A DNA stretch of 29,904 nucleotides from DATJHM01 sp035493895 (GTDB taxonomy: Bacteria; Chloroflexota; Ktedonobacteria; Ktedonobacterales; Ktedonobacteraceae): NCBI GenBank assembly GCA_035493895.1, contig DATJHM010000046.1, forward strand, positions 1 to 29,904, in the 5' to 3' direction. Positions 22,025 through 29,747 of the stretch are shown here, piece after piece. The notes under the pieces were generated by a model. That model was not told the origin of the DNA and made no database searches. It was given only the letters and a program-made list of their open reading frames with translations. The position numbers were made by a program, and so were the translations under genes. Within the stretch, counting starts at the first letter, position 1; each line of letters opens with the position of its first letter.

Positions 22025-22765
22025 TTAACGAGGATGCATGCCGCCATCAACGGAGATCGTCTGGTTGGTCATGTAAGAGTTTGAGACGAGCATCATGATG
22101 ATCTCAGCGACGTCCTCCGGCTTCCCAAGCCTGCCGACCGGGATACGCGGCGTGAGCCTTTGCTGATCTTCCTGGTTGCCAGCAATCATGCCCGTCTCTG
22201 CGATGAGCGCGGGTGCGACGGCATTGACGGTGACGCCGTGGGGTGCGAGCGAAGCGGCCAGCCAGTGCGTCAATCCCAGCATCCCTGCTTTAGAGGCGGC
22301 ATAGTGAGGCCCGATAATCCCGCCCGTGAACGCTGCGACAGAGGAGACCAGGATGATACGTCCGAACCGACGTTCGCGCATGCCCGGAGCTACTCGCTGG
22401 GCTAAGAGAAATGCCGAGCGCAGATTGACGTTCATCGTCTGCTCCCATTCTTCCAGTGAGACCTCTTCCAGTTTGCGAGGATGCCCGCCACCTGCATTGC
22501 AGATCAAAAGATCGACAGGACCAAGTTGCGCCTCTGTCGCATCGACCAGCGCCAGTATCTCGTCTGGCGAGCCCATATCAGCATGTACCGTGATCGCCCT
22601 TCTTCCCATACGCTGTACCTGTGCGGCAACGGTGAGCGCAGCCTGCTCTTTCTGCCCGTAGCAAATAGCTATATCGGCTCCGGCTTCTGCCAGGCGAAGA
22701 GCGGTGGCATGGCCGATTCCACTGCTTGCCCCCGTAATCAGAGCCACATGTCCACGAAGGTTCAT
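22025..22765 (-). CDS. Short-chain dehydrogenase/reductase (FabG-like)
   Basis: This 246-residue classical SDR has cofactor motif TGASSGIG (11-18), NAGG (90-93), Asn114, and the catalytic set Ser142, Tyr155 and Lys159 in YAASK. The ending TNQTISVDGGMHPR is the usual SDR C-terminus. Residues after the second strand suggest NADP(H) preference is possible but not certain. ATG 22765 lies eight bases after AAAGGAG; the frame opens 21 codons earlier without similarity. It is placed between the MFS transporter (90 bp upstream) and the LLM enzyme (46 bp downstream). Confidence 0.92.
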   Translation of the reverse strand: MNLRGHVALITGASSGIGHATALRLAEAGADIAICYGQKEQAALTVAAQVQRMGRRAITVHADMGSPDEILALVDATEAQLGPVDLLICNAGGGHPRKLEEVSLEEWEQTMNVNLRSAFLLAQRVAPGMRERRFGRIILVSSVAAFTGGIIGPHYAASKAGMLGLTHWLAASLAPHGVTVNAVAPALIAETGMIAGNQEDQQRLTPRIPVGRLGKPEDVAEIIMMLVSNSYMTNQTISVDGGMHPR

Positions 22766-22855
22766 GACTTTCTCCTTTAGATTGCACAACTCTTCTGAAT
22801 TATCGGTGAACTCTTCGCCTGTTTGCAAGCTGAAGCAATCAGTGATGAGATCTAT

Positions 22856-24076
22856 CTAAGGAAGAGATGGTTCAGAGCGTTCGCTCATATCAGAACTCAA
22901 GCCGTTATCGGCCTGTTTGACACCTACTACAGACGCAAAAGCGGCAGCACATAAGCTGAGAAGCACAACCACGCCCAGCGCAATGCGCAAACTCAATGCA
23001 TCCGCAGCAAAGCCAATGAGGGCGGGCCCCACCAGAAAGCCAACGTATCCACAGGTGGCGACGGTCGCGATCGCCGTTCCTGAAACCTGTTTTGACGTGC
23101 GACCGGCTGCACTCAGGACGAGGGGAAAGATGACAGAGAAGCCCGCGCCAACCAGACCGAAGCCCACCAGCGCCAGCGGAACCCAACTGGCGAGCAGAGC
23201 GAGCGTGAGCCCGCCCGCAGCGACGATTCCTCCCAGGCGAACCATCATCGCCGCTCCAACTCTGTTCGTCAGCTGATCTCCAATTGACCTTCCTATAGCC
23301 ATAACAATAGAGAAAGCGGCGTATCCAGTTGCGGCCAGGCCCATGCCTGCGCGCATGGTGGTGTTGAGATAAACGGCACTCCAATCGGCCATCGCACCTT
23401 CCCCAAGCACCACGCAAAAGGCTACGAGACCCAGGGCCAGCAAGATTCGTGTAGGACGGGTCAGCGTGATCTCTGTTTTCTGTGCATCTGTACGCGCTGG
23501 CAACAGAAAGCGTGCGATTGAGAGTGTCAGGATACAGCCAAACAGTGCAATCCCTAGAAAGTGCGGTAGAGGAGCAATATTGCGAGCCGCCAGCAGGCCG
23601 CCAAGCAGTGATCCGGCGAGACCTCCTATACTATAGCAGGCATGGAACGAGCTGAAGATAGAGCGGCTATAGAGGCGCTCGACCACTACTCCTTGCGTAT
23701 TCATCGCCACATTGATTGATCCAAAAGAAGCGCCAAAGAGCACGAGCGTTGCGACCAGAATCGGCAGCGATGGCGCGAACGCCTGGATCGGCAACATCAC
23801 ACTGAGGCACACAGATGCAATCACCGTAACAGGACCGCTCCCCAAACGCGCTGCCAGATAACCCGCCAGATTCATCGATACCAGCTCGCCAGCCGCGATT
23901 GCCAGCAAGGCCACTCCCAGCTCTCCCGGACTCAACCCGAGTCTGGTTTGTATGGCTGGAATGCGCGCTGCCCACGAGGCAAACGTCAGCCCGGTCAGAA
24001 AAAAAAGCAGGGCCACCGCGAATCGGGCCGAGTGTAGCACTGGCAGCGGTGCCCGGGTCTGGTCCATTGACGACAT
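22856..24076 (-). CDS. MFS transporter, YbjJ-like
   Basis: This 406-residue membrane protein has about 12 helices. The N-terminal half carries GLTFASWAARIPAIQTRLGL, LGVALLAIAAGELVSMNLAG and LAARLGSG, the pattern seen in the YbjJ/FucP-related branch. The second half starts near residue 205 after a short cytosolic loop (ARTDAQKTEITLTRP). ATG 24076 is six bases after GGAGAA; a second ATG seven codons upstream would overlap that site. It is the first gene of the MFS-SDR-LLM group and might export or import the compound these enzymes handle. The substrate is unknown. Confidence 0.9.
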   Translation of the reverse strand: MSSMDQTRAPLPVLHSARFAVALLFFLTGLTFASWAARIPAIQTRLGLSPGELGVALLAIAAGELVSMNLAGYLAARLGSGPVTVIASVCLSVMLPIQAFAPSLPILVATLVLFGASFGSINVAMNTQGVVVERLYSRSIFSSFHACYSIGGLAGSLLGGLLAARNIAPLPHFLGIALFGCILTLSIARFLLPARTDAQKTEITLTRPTRILLALGLVAFCVVLGEGAMADWSAVYLNTTMRAGMGLAATGYAAFSIVMAIGRSIGDQLTNRVGAAMMVRLGGIVAAGGLTLALLASWVPLALVGFGLVGAGFSVIFPLVLSAAGRTSKQVSGTAIATVATCGYVGFLVGPALIGFAADALSLRIALGVVVLLSLCAAAFASVVGVKQADNGLSSDMSERSEPSLP

Positions 24077-24150
24077 GGCTGTTCTCCATAGTAGCATGTA
24101 GAAATAGTGGAAGCAGGTGGGATCGGTGAAAGATGGTTATACTCCTCTAT

Positions 24151-24241
24151 TCAGAAAAAGTTCTGAGAAAGGACTATTGCCTCTCTTTATCGTATAGAAG
24201 TTTTCTCATAAAAGAATACGTAAAAGTTTTTTTAATGTCAA
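24151..24241 (-). promoter_or_regulatory. Promoter upstream of the MFS-SDR-LLM operon
   Basis: On the minus strand a perfect TTGACA (24236-24241) is followed after 17 bp by TATTCT (24213-24218). Downstream of it an inverted repeat TCAGAA-AAAG-TTCTGA (24151-24166) lies in the leader. Together with the AT-rich surroundings this is the best promoter for the MFS gene, about 130 bp before its start. Confidence 0.65.
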
Positions 24242-24306
24242 GCAGCACGCAAAAAATGTTTGCTTTGCTATGAAAGATGTATTTCTTAGCTTCGAGCAAA
24301 GCCAGA

Positions 24307-24337
24307 TACGTTGTTTGGGACATGCTCAAACAACGTA
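24307..24337. terminator. 11-bp inverted repeat after the second split-barrel gene
   Basis: TACGTTGTTTG (24307-24317) and CAAACAACGTA (24327-24337) pair perfectly around nine bases, 15 bp after the stop of the minus-strand gene at 24353. The stem is modest and the T-run is missing on the minus strand, so it is a weak or rho-assisted terminator at best. Confidence 0.5.
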
Positions 24338-24352
24338 CCCCTGCCGTTCTTT

Positions 24353-24793
24353 TTATAAAGAAGAGCCCCGTACCTTTGTGGGAAAGATGCGTAAAGCCAC
24401 CGAATACTCCGCCGCAAACCGTTGCGGCGAGCCAAATTTACTGGTCATCCAGTGATGATATTTCGCCAGGTAGAGCGGATGTTGATCGGCAGAAGGTTCA
24501 GAGGCGCTGATCTGGGCGTGCCCGGTAAACACAATGATCCCAATGCCAGTCCCGTAGCCATCAAAATTCAGCGCCACCTGGGGATTCTGGCGCACAAAAT
24601 CCAGGCGTTTGGCATGCGCCAGATTATAGACCAGAAAATTGGATGCAGTCTCATCCCACCAGAACCAGACAGGTGCGGGTTGAGGCATCCCGTGCGTATC
24701 CACGGTGGTAAGCCACACGAGATACTCTTCATGCACACGACGTCGTACACTTATCCCGAAGGTTGTGTTGTCATCTGGAAGTTGAAAGGTCAT
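24353..24793 (-). CDS. Split-barrel (PPOX-type) F420/flavin-dependent protein
   Basis: This 146-residue protein shows EEYLVWLTTVDTHGMPQPAP, VWFWWDETASNFLVYN and AKRLDFVRQNPQVALNFDG, the sequence signature of the small F420-dependent split-barrel oxidoreductases related to Rv3369. It is a different subgroup from the split-barrel gene at 20277-20795. AAGGA stands nine bases before the ATG. It begins 25 bp after the NIPSNAP gene and is almost certainly co-transcribed with it. Confidence 0.87.
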   Translation of the reverse strand: MTFQLPDDNTTFGISVRRRVHEEYLVWLTTVDTHGMPQPAPVWFWWDETASNFLVYNLAHAKRLDFVRQNPQVALNFDGYGTGIGIIVFTGHAQISASEPSADQHPLYLAKYHHWMTSKFGSPQRFAAEYSVALRIFPTKVRGSSL

Positions 24794-24818
24794 GGTCTCA
24801 GGTCCTTCTCGTATGTAT

Positions 24819-25643
24819 TTATTGCTCTTCTGCGCGGTGGCGCAAGAGCGAACGTCTCGTTGGGAGCAATTCCAATGTCTCTTCTAATGAAGCTCCCCAC
24901 GTCTGTAAGGCGGGAACAATTGAAGAGACCCACTCCGGGCTGTGTGGCAAAGCGGACTGATAGTTCCTATACGCTACCTCATCTGCGAACGAAGTGAACC
25001 AGACGAAGACGTTTTCCCCTTCGCGTATCGGTAGCGCTGGATAGGTGTTCTCGGCCGGTTCGGTGACGAAGTGCCCCAAAGGCGTCGCCCCTGCCTTACG
25101 CAGCAGCGGAGTCATGGCGTTTTCAAAGAAATCCACGAATTGCGGGTCAACGGGTGCAACAAAAGCATAGATGGTCACGATGACGACCCCTCCTGCCACC
25201 TCTGGGGCATCCTTCATCGGGCGGTTTGTTGGATCGAAGCAAAAACCAGTGGAAACGCGAGCAGGTCTGAGCAAGAAAACGTTGCTCACATCACTGATTA
25301 TGTCGTTGGCCGCCGTTCGATGCGCTTGCCAGAGTGGGCTGACATGATAGAAATCGTGCAGCGCTGTCTGTCGCGTTTGCATATCAGCAAATCCACGCAA
25401 CCAGACGAAGCGATCAGGGTCGGTACGATCGCGAAATTGACCGGGGATGAACGCACCATAGCGCTCTTGCTCTTCAATGAAATACGCATCGAATAAAGCA
25501 ATGAACTCATCGCGTCTCCCCGGGTGGTGAATATATTGGCGCAATTCTATAATCGGACAACAGGTCTTTTCGACATGCTCTGAAGCATGCCTTGCGCTTG
25601 TGTTTGGTTCTATCGATGTCTCAGTTTGTGTTTCTTTTGACAT
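24819..25643 (-). CDS. NIPSNAP family protein with two NIPSNAP-like domains
   Basis: The protein has 274 residues. After a polar N-terminus of about 30 residues, domain 1 reads CCPIIELRQYIHHPGRRDEF, FIPGQFRDRTDPDRFVWLRG and NVFLLRPA, the dimeric alpha-beta-barrel pattern of NIPSNAP. Domain 2 begins near VVIVTIYAFVAPVDPQFVDF and ends with ENVFVWFTSFADEVAYRNYQ. Single-domain relatives dimerise; here both halves lie in one chain. The biochemical role is not established; relatives occur beside oxidoreductases. ATG 25643 is chosen because an earlier ATG abuts AAAGGA with no spacing. It heads a two-gene operon with the split-barrel gene and faces the HxlR regulator. Confidence 0.87.
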   Translation of the reverse strand: MSKETQTETSIEPNTSARHASEHVEKTCCPIIELRQYIHHPGRRDEFIALFDAYFIEEQERYGAFIPGQFRDRTDPDRFVWLRGFADMQTRQTALHDFYHVSPLWQAHRTAANDIISDVSNVFLLRPARVSTGFCFDPTNRPMKDAPEVAGGVVIVTIYAFVAPVDPQFVDFFENAMTPLLRKAGATPLGHFVTEPAENTYPALPIREGENVFVWFTSFADEVAYRNYQSALPHSPEWVSSIVPALQTWGASLEETLELLPTRRSLLRHRAEEQ

Positions 25644-25711
25644 GGCTCTCATTCCTTTCAGGAAAGGCGAGGACGAATGATCATTTTGTTCTCTGTGTGA
25701 TACGTGTCGAC

Positions 25712-25740
25712 TTGACATAAGCATACTATTGAACTATCCT
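25712..25740 (+). promoter_or_regulatory. HxlR gene promoter with overlapping divergent signal
   Basis: TTGACA (25712-25717) and TATCCT (25735-25740) are 17 bp apart on the plus strand. The spacer and -10 contain two direct ACTAT copies in ACTATTGAACTAT. On the minus strand a TATGCT box lies in the same stretch, 17 bp from a TTGTTT. A HxlR-type repressor bound here could control both the regulator and the NIPSNAP operon. Confidence 0.6.
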
Positions 25741-25787
25741 TAAAACAAGAACGCACAATAAAGGTAGATACTGTCCTGAAGGAAAGT

Positions 25788-26168
25788 ATGAGTACACATG
25801 TAGAAGCCCGCTTCTTTCAGTGTCCGGTTGATGCTGGGCTGGCATTAATGGCTGGAAAGTGGAAGCCGCGTATTTTATGGAAATTATATCGTTACCAGAT
25901 CATGCGCTTTAGTCAATTTAAACGAATGTTACCCGATATCACCGATAAGATGCTCACTCAGCAGTTGCGTGAATTGGAAGCGGACGGGCTGATTACGCGG
26001 AGGGTGTATCCCGTGGTTCCACCCAAAGTCGAGTACACGCTCTCCACCTTTGGCAAGACGCTCGAACCGGTGATCGCAGCCATTGCGACCTGGGGGGAAA
26101 CATATGAAGAGGAGATTCGATTTCACTTAGAGTCACAAGACGCTGACCCGCATGAGATAACATCTTGA
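25788..26168 (+). CDS. HxlR family transcriptional regulator
   Basis: This 126-residue winged-helix regulator has the HxlR hallmarks CPVDAGLALMAGKWKPRILW, RFSQFKRMLPDITDKMLTQQ, LRELEADGLITRRVYPVVPP and VEYTLSTFGKTLEPVI. Cys12 matches the conserved N-terminal cysteine that in YodB, HypR and QorR senses quinones, diamide or other oxidants. ATG 25788 has AAGGAAA upstream. It is divergent from the NIPSNAP/split-barrel operon, which would suit control of a redox-stress response by this protein. Confidence 0.93.
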   Translation: MSTHVEARFFQCPVDAGLALMAGKWKPRILWKLYRYQIMRFSQFKRMLPDITDKMLTQQLRELEADGLITRRVYPVVPPKVEYTLSTFGKTLEPVIAAIATWGETYEEEIRFHLESQDADPHEITS

Positions 26169-26206
26169 GAATCTCTTGCGCTTAGAAAGTTGATACAGAA
26201 GGAATA

Positions 26207-26851
26207 ATGATTCAGCTTACCTCTCTCTACCATATGGCTGAAGCCGCCAACTGGCCTGCGATCAAGCGCGATGGTCTGCACAGCGCCAGCACACTTCTGG
26301 ATCTTGCGGGCATTCACGGAGAGGATCGGGAACGGCTGGAGAAGCACCAGCGATTGACGCATACCGAGCTTCCGAACGGGGTTCAGCTTCGGGATCAGCG
26401 GCCCATGCCTCCGACCGCCCTGGCAACCTGCTTGATCGGCATAGCCCCGTCTGAATGGTACGCTCTCATTAACGCTCGCGTCTTCTTCTGGCTCGACCCG
26501 GCGCGACTCAATCGACATCGAGCCGCCTGTGGCAGCCGCTCGCAGGTGGTATTGACAGTGGATGCGAGCAAACTGGTGGATGCCTACGCTGAGAAGATTG
26601 CCGTAACCCCAATCAATACAGGAAATGCTCGCCGCCGTCCGGCCAGGCGGGGCGTGGCAACCTTCGTTCCCTACGCGGCATGGGCCACATCCGCCTGGGC
26701 CAGCGAAGCAGCAGGCTTAGGCACTCCGGTCCGGCCTTCGTCGCATTCTCCGGTGGAACTGACCGTAGCTGGATCGCTCCTGGATATCATGCAATTTGTT
26801 GTCGGGGTGCAACAGTTGGCACCAGGTCAACTGTTCACGCCAGCCCAATAG
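26207..26851 (+). CDS. DUF7002-like protein, possible ADP-ribosyltransferase-fold
   Basis: This 214-residue protein begins LTSLYHMAEAANWPAIKRDG, then LHSASTLL. This opening (aromatic-H, then W/N-x-x-I-x-x-x-GL) is typical of DUF7002 and recalls the first motif of ADP-ribosyltransferase-fold proteins such as DarT and Tpt1/KptA. The middle has ARVFFWLDPARLNRHRAACG and SQVVLTVDASKLVDAY, and the C-terminal part SPVELTVAGSLLDI; a catalytic glutamate cannot be assigned. It starts 38 bp after the HxlR gene and may share its transcript. Function is unknown, and the ART link is inference only. Confidence 0.7.
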   Translation: MIQLTSLYHMAEAANWPAIKRDGLHSASTLLDLAGIHGEDRERLEKHQRLTHTELPNGVQLRDQRPMPPTALATCLIGIAPSEWYALINARVFFWLDPARLNRHRAACGSRSQVVLTVDASKLVDAYAEKIAVTPINTGNARRRPARRGVATFVPYAAWATSAWASEAAGLGTPVRPSSHSPVELTVAGSLLDIMQFVVGVQQLAPGQLFTPAQ

Positions 26852-26931
26852 TTGATCCGGTAGGCTCTTCTCTATGAGCAAAGATCCAGCAGTGCCAGCA
26901 TGGCAACAGGCGCTGCCGGGTCTCAGGCATT

Positions 26932-28143
26932 TCAGTCGTCGATTGCCTGGTAGGCCGAGGTCCAGAAATCGAGGCAGACATTCGGTGGTTGAGGAGAAGA
27001 CCACGCACGCTGCGTCATGAGGATCGTGACCATCTCTTCCTTCGGGTCCGAATACCACGAGGTGCCCATGCCACCATCCCAGCCGTATCGACCGGGTACA
27101 GCTGCCACATCATCGCGTCTGGTCACCACCGACATGCCAAATCCCCAGCCGTGGCTGTCGAAGAAGCCTGGAACCAGACCGGAGACCGCTTTCTGCTCCG
27201 GCGTCAGATGATCGGTCGTCATCGTCTCGACGGAGAGCCGTGAGAGGATGCGTGCGTTTTTGTGCTTGCCCTGAGAAAGCAGCATCTGCCCAAAGGCGAG
27301 ATAATCGTCAATGGTCGAAACCAGCCCTCCTGCACCGGATGGGAAGGCAGGCGAACTACTCCATTGGCCACCTCTGGCCTCGTCATAGACGGTGAGCTTC
27401 CCATTTTCGGGATTGCTCCAGTAGCTGGTTGCCAGGCGATCGAGCGAGGCTGTGGGCACGCTGAAGCTCGTATCTTTCATGTCCAGCGGCTCGAAGATAC
27501 GTTCGCGCAAGAACGTTTCAAGCTCCTGACCCGAGGCTCGTGCGATCAACACGCCCAGCACATCGGACCCCGTGTTGTACATCCATTTCTCGCCCGGCTG
27601 ATGCATGAGCGGGAGCTGTCCCAGACGGTAGATCCACTCGTCCGGTGCGGGCATCATCAATGGGCGCGGCGGTCCCATACCAATCTGCCGGTCATTCGCA
27701 GCTTGCAGGATCGGATAGGCGTCTGGAAGTGCCATCATCTGTCCGAAGCCCATGCGGAACGTGAGCAGGTCGCGTACTGTAATCGGTCGATTGGCGGGCA
27801 CTGTGTCGTCGAGTGGTCCGTCCAGTCGCTTCAAGACCTTGCGCCCGGCCAGTTCAGGGAGCCAGCGGTCCACGGGATCATCCAGCCGTATCTTGCATTC
27901 TTCCACCAGGATCATCGTCGCCGTAGCTGTAATGGGCTTGCTCATCGAGGAGATGCGGAAGATGGTATCGTGCCGCATGGGAGTGCTATCGCCGATTGCC
28001 TGCGTACCGATCGCATTAAGATGCACCTCGCCCCGCCGACTGACCAGCGTGACGAGGCCGGGCACTTCGCCGCGCTCTACATAGCCGACCATACTATCAC
28101 GCATGCGGGCGAGCCGTATCCTGGATAATCCACTGCTACTCAT
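26932..28143 (-). CDS. Class C beta-lactamase / EstB-type serine hydrolase
   Basis: This 403-residue protein of the beta-lactamase-related (PBP-like) family has SxxK as S66-M-S-K69 in IFRISSMSKPITATATMILV, a tyrosine motif in EKWMYNTGSDVLGVLIARAS in the place of YxN, and WDGGMGTSWYSDP in the place of the HxG/KTG motif. There is no signal peptide from the chosen start, so it is probably cytosolic and acts as an esterase or peptidase rather than a secreted beta-lactamase. ATG 28143 follows GGAGGG by eight bases; the frame opens 61 codons further upstream without similarity. It converges with the DUF7002-like gene. The substrate is unknown. Confidence 0.9.
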   Translation of the reverse strand: MSSSGLSRIRLARMRDSMVGYVERGEVPGLVTLVSRRGEVHLNAIGTQAIGDSTPMRHDTIFRISSMSKPITATATMILVEECKIRLDDPVDRWLPELAGRKVLKRLDGPLDDTVPANRPITVRDLLTFRMGFGQMMALPDAYPILQAANDRQIGMGPPRPLMMPAPDEWIYRLGQLPLMHQPGEKWMYNTGSDVLGVLIARASGQELETFLRERIFEPLDMKDTSFSVPTASLDRLATSYWSNPENGKLTVYDEARGGQWSSSPAFPSGAGGLVSTIDDYLAFGQMLLSQGKHKNARILSRLSVETMTTDHLTPEQKAVSGLVPGFFDSHGWGFGMSVVTRRDDVAAVPGRYGWDGGMGTSWYSDPKEEMVTILMTQRAWSSPQPPNVCLDFWTSAYQAIDD

Positions 28144-28183
28144 CGTTTGTGCCCTCCATGTAGTCTTATTTGTACAACTTGAA

Positions 28184-28212
28184 ATGTTAGCCATAAAGAG
28201 TCTACTCTCCAA
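28184..28212 (-). promoter_or_regulatory. Candidate promoter of the serine hydrolase gene
   Basis: On the minus strand TTGGAG (28207-28212) and TAACAT (28184-28189) are separated by 17 bp, four of six matches each. It lies about 40 bp before the start codon. Confidence 0.35.
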
Positions 28213-28377
28213 TGGGGAAAAAAGCTTCTCCGATCTTGCTGAACCTTCGGGATAGGTCGTCTGACATGTGCATAAATTCGCCACAAAAGATAGTCGAATT
28301 TTTTCAGCAGTGCGTGTCTTTTCCATCTACATCGTTGTGAGATATTTCATTGCGGCATTTCGTATTTCCTTCTATGA

Positions 28378-28406
28378 TTGATATACTTGAAGAGATATAA
28401 CATAAT
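28378..28406 (+). promoter_or_regulatory. Promoter of the unknown membrane protein gene
   Basis: TTGATA (28378-28383) and CATAAT (28401-28406) have 17-bp spacing in an AT-rich stretch, 24 bp before the start codon at 28430. Both boxes match five of six consensus positions. Confidence 0.55.
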
Positions 28407-28429
28407 TTTACCGATTCAGGGAGTTTGGA

Positions 28430-29617
28430 ATGAGTATTCATGCCCAGGAGCTCAAGAAGGAAGAGCAGATTGAGAAGAAGCAGGAACGCCGGAGGGGAAG
28501 GGCGTGGAAGTTGTACAAAAACGATCCTGTGCTCTCTTTGCTGAAAGAGCATTGGCCTCTGAGGACGAGTTGGATTGTGGGTTGCGTTGTACTATTTGGC
28601 AGCGCAATCTCCTTTGGCTTGGAGGCACTGTCCGGAGGGTTTCTCCATGGTGTCCAATTGCACTATATCATTCGCTTGCTGCTGCAAACATTTGTGCTGT
28701 TTCCCCTCACGGCGCTCATCTATCTCTCCTTGCCAGCCTCGATCCTCGAATTGTTTGAGACCTTAAAGGCCAGGGGCGTGATTGGAGAACCAAAAGAGGA
28801 GCAATTGGATGAGGAGACCTATGAGGAGGTGTTAGAACGGCTGGCTACCTGGCAGAGCAGCAAGTGGTGGACAATGAGTGCTCTGCTCCTGGTAGGTGGG
28901 TATCTGCTCTATCGATTTGGCGTAGTGGATGTGCAGGCCCCCAATAATAATCCTCTCTGGTTACGCTTATCAGTGGCGGCGATCTATTGTATGACATTAT
29001 ATGCGGTGTTTCTGAGCGTCGTGCGGCTCCTTGTGGGATGGGTCGTTTTAAATCGAGTGTTTTCGACCTTTTGGATTCATCTCGCGCTATGGCATCCAGA
29101 TGGGTCGGCAGGACTGGGGATACTGGATAAGATGCTGGTAAAGAGCACCTGGCTGATGCTCTTACTGGGGATGGCGGTAGTTGCTGTTCACTCGTCCCTC
29201 CTATCGGGGAATCCAACCATTTTTTCTCTGACGCAAGCATTGGCGTTAGGGCTCCTGTATGTGGGATTGATCCCAATTCTGATCTTTGGGTGGCTCTGGT
29301 TGTCACACAAGGCGTTTGTGGAAGCGCGCGATGCCGCATTAAGGCCGCTGGGTCAACATTTACAGCAAGCATTGCAGGCTATCTTGAGGTCGCAACTGAA
29401 TGAGGGAGAGAAACTGAAGGCGGAGCTGGATCGGTTGGACGAAATGAAGCGATTGTATGAGCTGGCAAAGGAAGCCTATCCGCTGTGGCCTGCTACCATG
29501 GTGCAGATCAGCAGATTTTTGCTTGTGGTTGTCAGCCTTTCGGCCGCAATTCCGGTGGTCACATTCATCGTAAGCATTGTCGGTAGCATCCTGGCGTTCT
29601 ACAGGCTAACGGGTTGA
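28430..29617 (+). CDS. Multi-pass membrane protein of unknown function
   Basis: The 395-residue protein is not recognised. A highly charged N-terminus (HAQELKKEEQIEKKQERRRG) is followed by about seven hydrophobic segments. The first ones are near residues 43-63 (WIVGCVVLFGSAISFGLEAL) and 78-100 (LLLQTFVLFPLTALIYLSLP). Others lie near 142-165, 180-208, 240-262 and 270-297. Then comes a charged, heptad-like helix (LNEGEKLKAELDRLDEMKRL, about 323-345) and a last hydrophobic hairpin (FLLVVVSLSAAIPVVTFIVS). The charged helix before the last segment may be a coiled coil in the cytosol. GGGAG precedes the ATG at moderate spacing. The following MarR gene has its own promoter, so the two are probably separate transcripts. 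Confidence 0.85.
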   Translation: MSIHAQELKKEEQIEKKQERRRGRAWKLYKNDPVLSLLKEHWPLRTSWIVGCVVLFGSAISFGLEALSGGFLHGVQLHYIIRLLLQTFVLFPLTALIYLSLPASILELFETLKARGVIGEPKEEQLDEETYEEVLERLATWQSSKWWTMSALLLVGGYLLYRFGVVDVQAPNNNPLWLRLSVAAIYCMTLYAVFLSVVRLLVGWVVLNRVFSTFWIHLALWHPDGSAGLGILDKMLVKSTWLMLLLGMAVVAVHSSLLSGNPTIFSLTQALALGLLYVGLIPILIFGWLWLSHKAFVEARDAALRPLGQHLQQALQAILRSQLNEGEKLKAELDRLDEMKRLYELAKEAYPLWPATMVQISRFLLVVVSLSAAIPVVTFIVSIVGSILAFYRLTG

Positions 29618-29693
29618 AGAATAAAGAATGTTGCATTATGGCGATATGTGCAACGGGTTATATACGCGCAAAAAGCTCCCCTCAAATTGCCTC

Positions 29694-29725
29694 TTGACAA
29701 AATAAATTATTCTAATTAGAATAAT
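29694..29725 (+). promoter_or_regulatory. Promoter and palindromic operator of the second MarR gene
   Basis: TTGACA (29694-29699) and TAGAAT (29717-29722) are 17 bp apart. A perfect 20-bp palindrome (29706-29725, core TTATTCTAATTAGAATAA) covers the -10 box and most of the spacer, the ideal place for MarR autorepression. Confidence 0.85.
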
Positions 29726-29747
29726 AGGCATTAGGAGGATTTGCGAA

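Noticed and set aside
27262..28128. 288-codon plus-strand frame opposite the serine hydrolase
   Set aside because: It is antisense to a protein with SxxK and Tyr motifs, and has only antisense-type composition.
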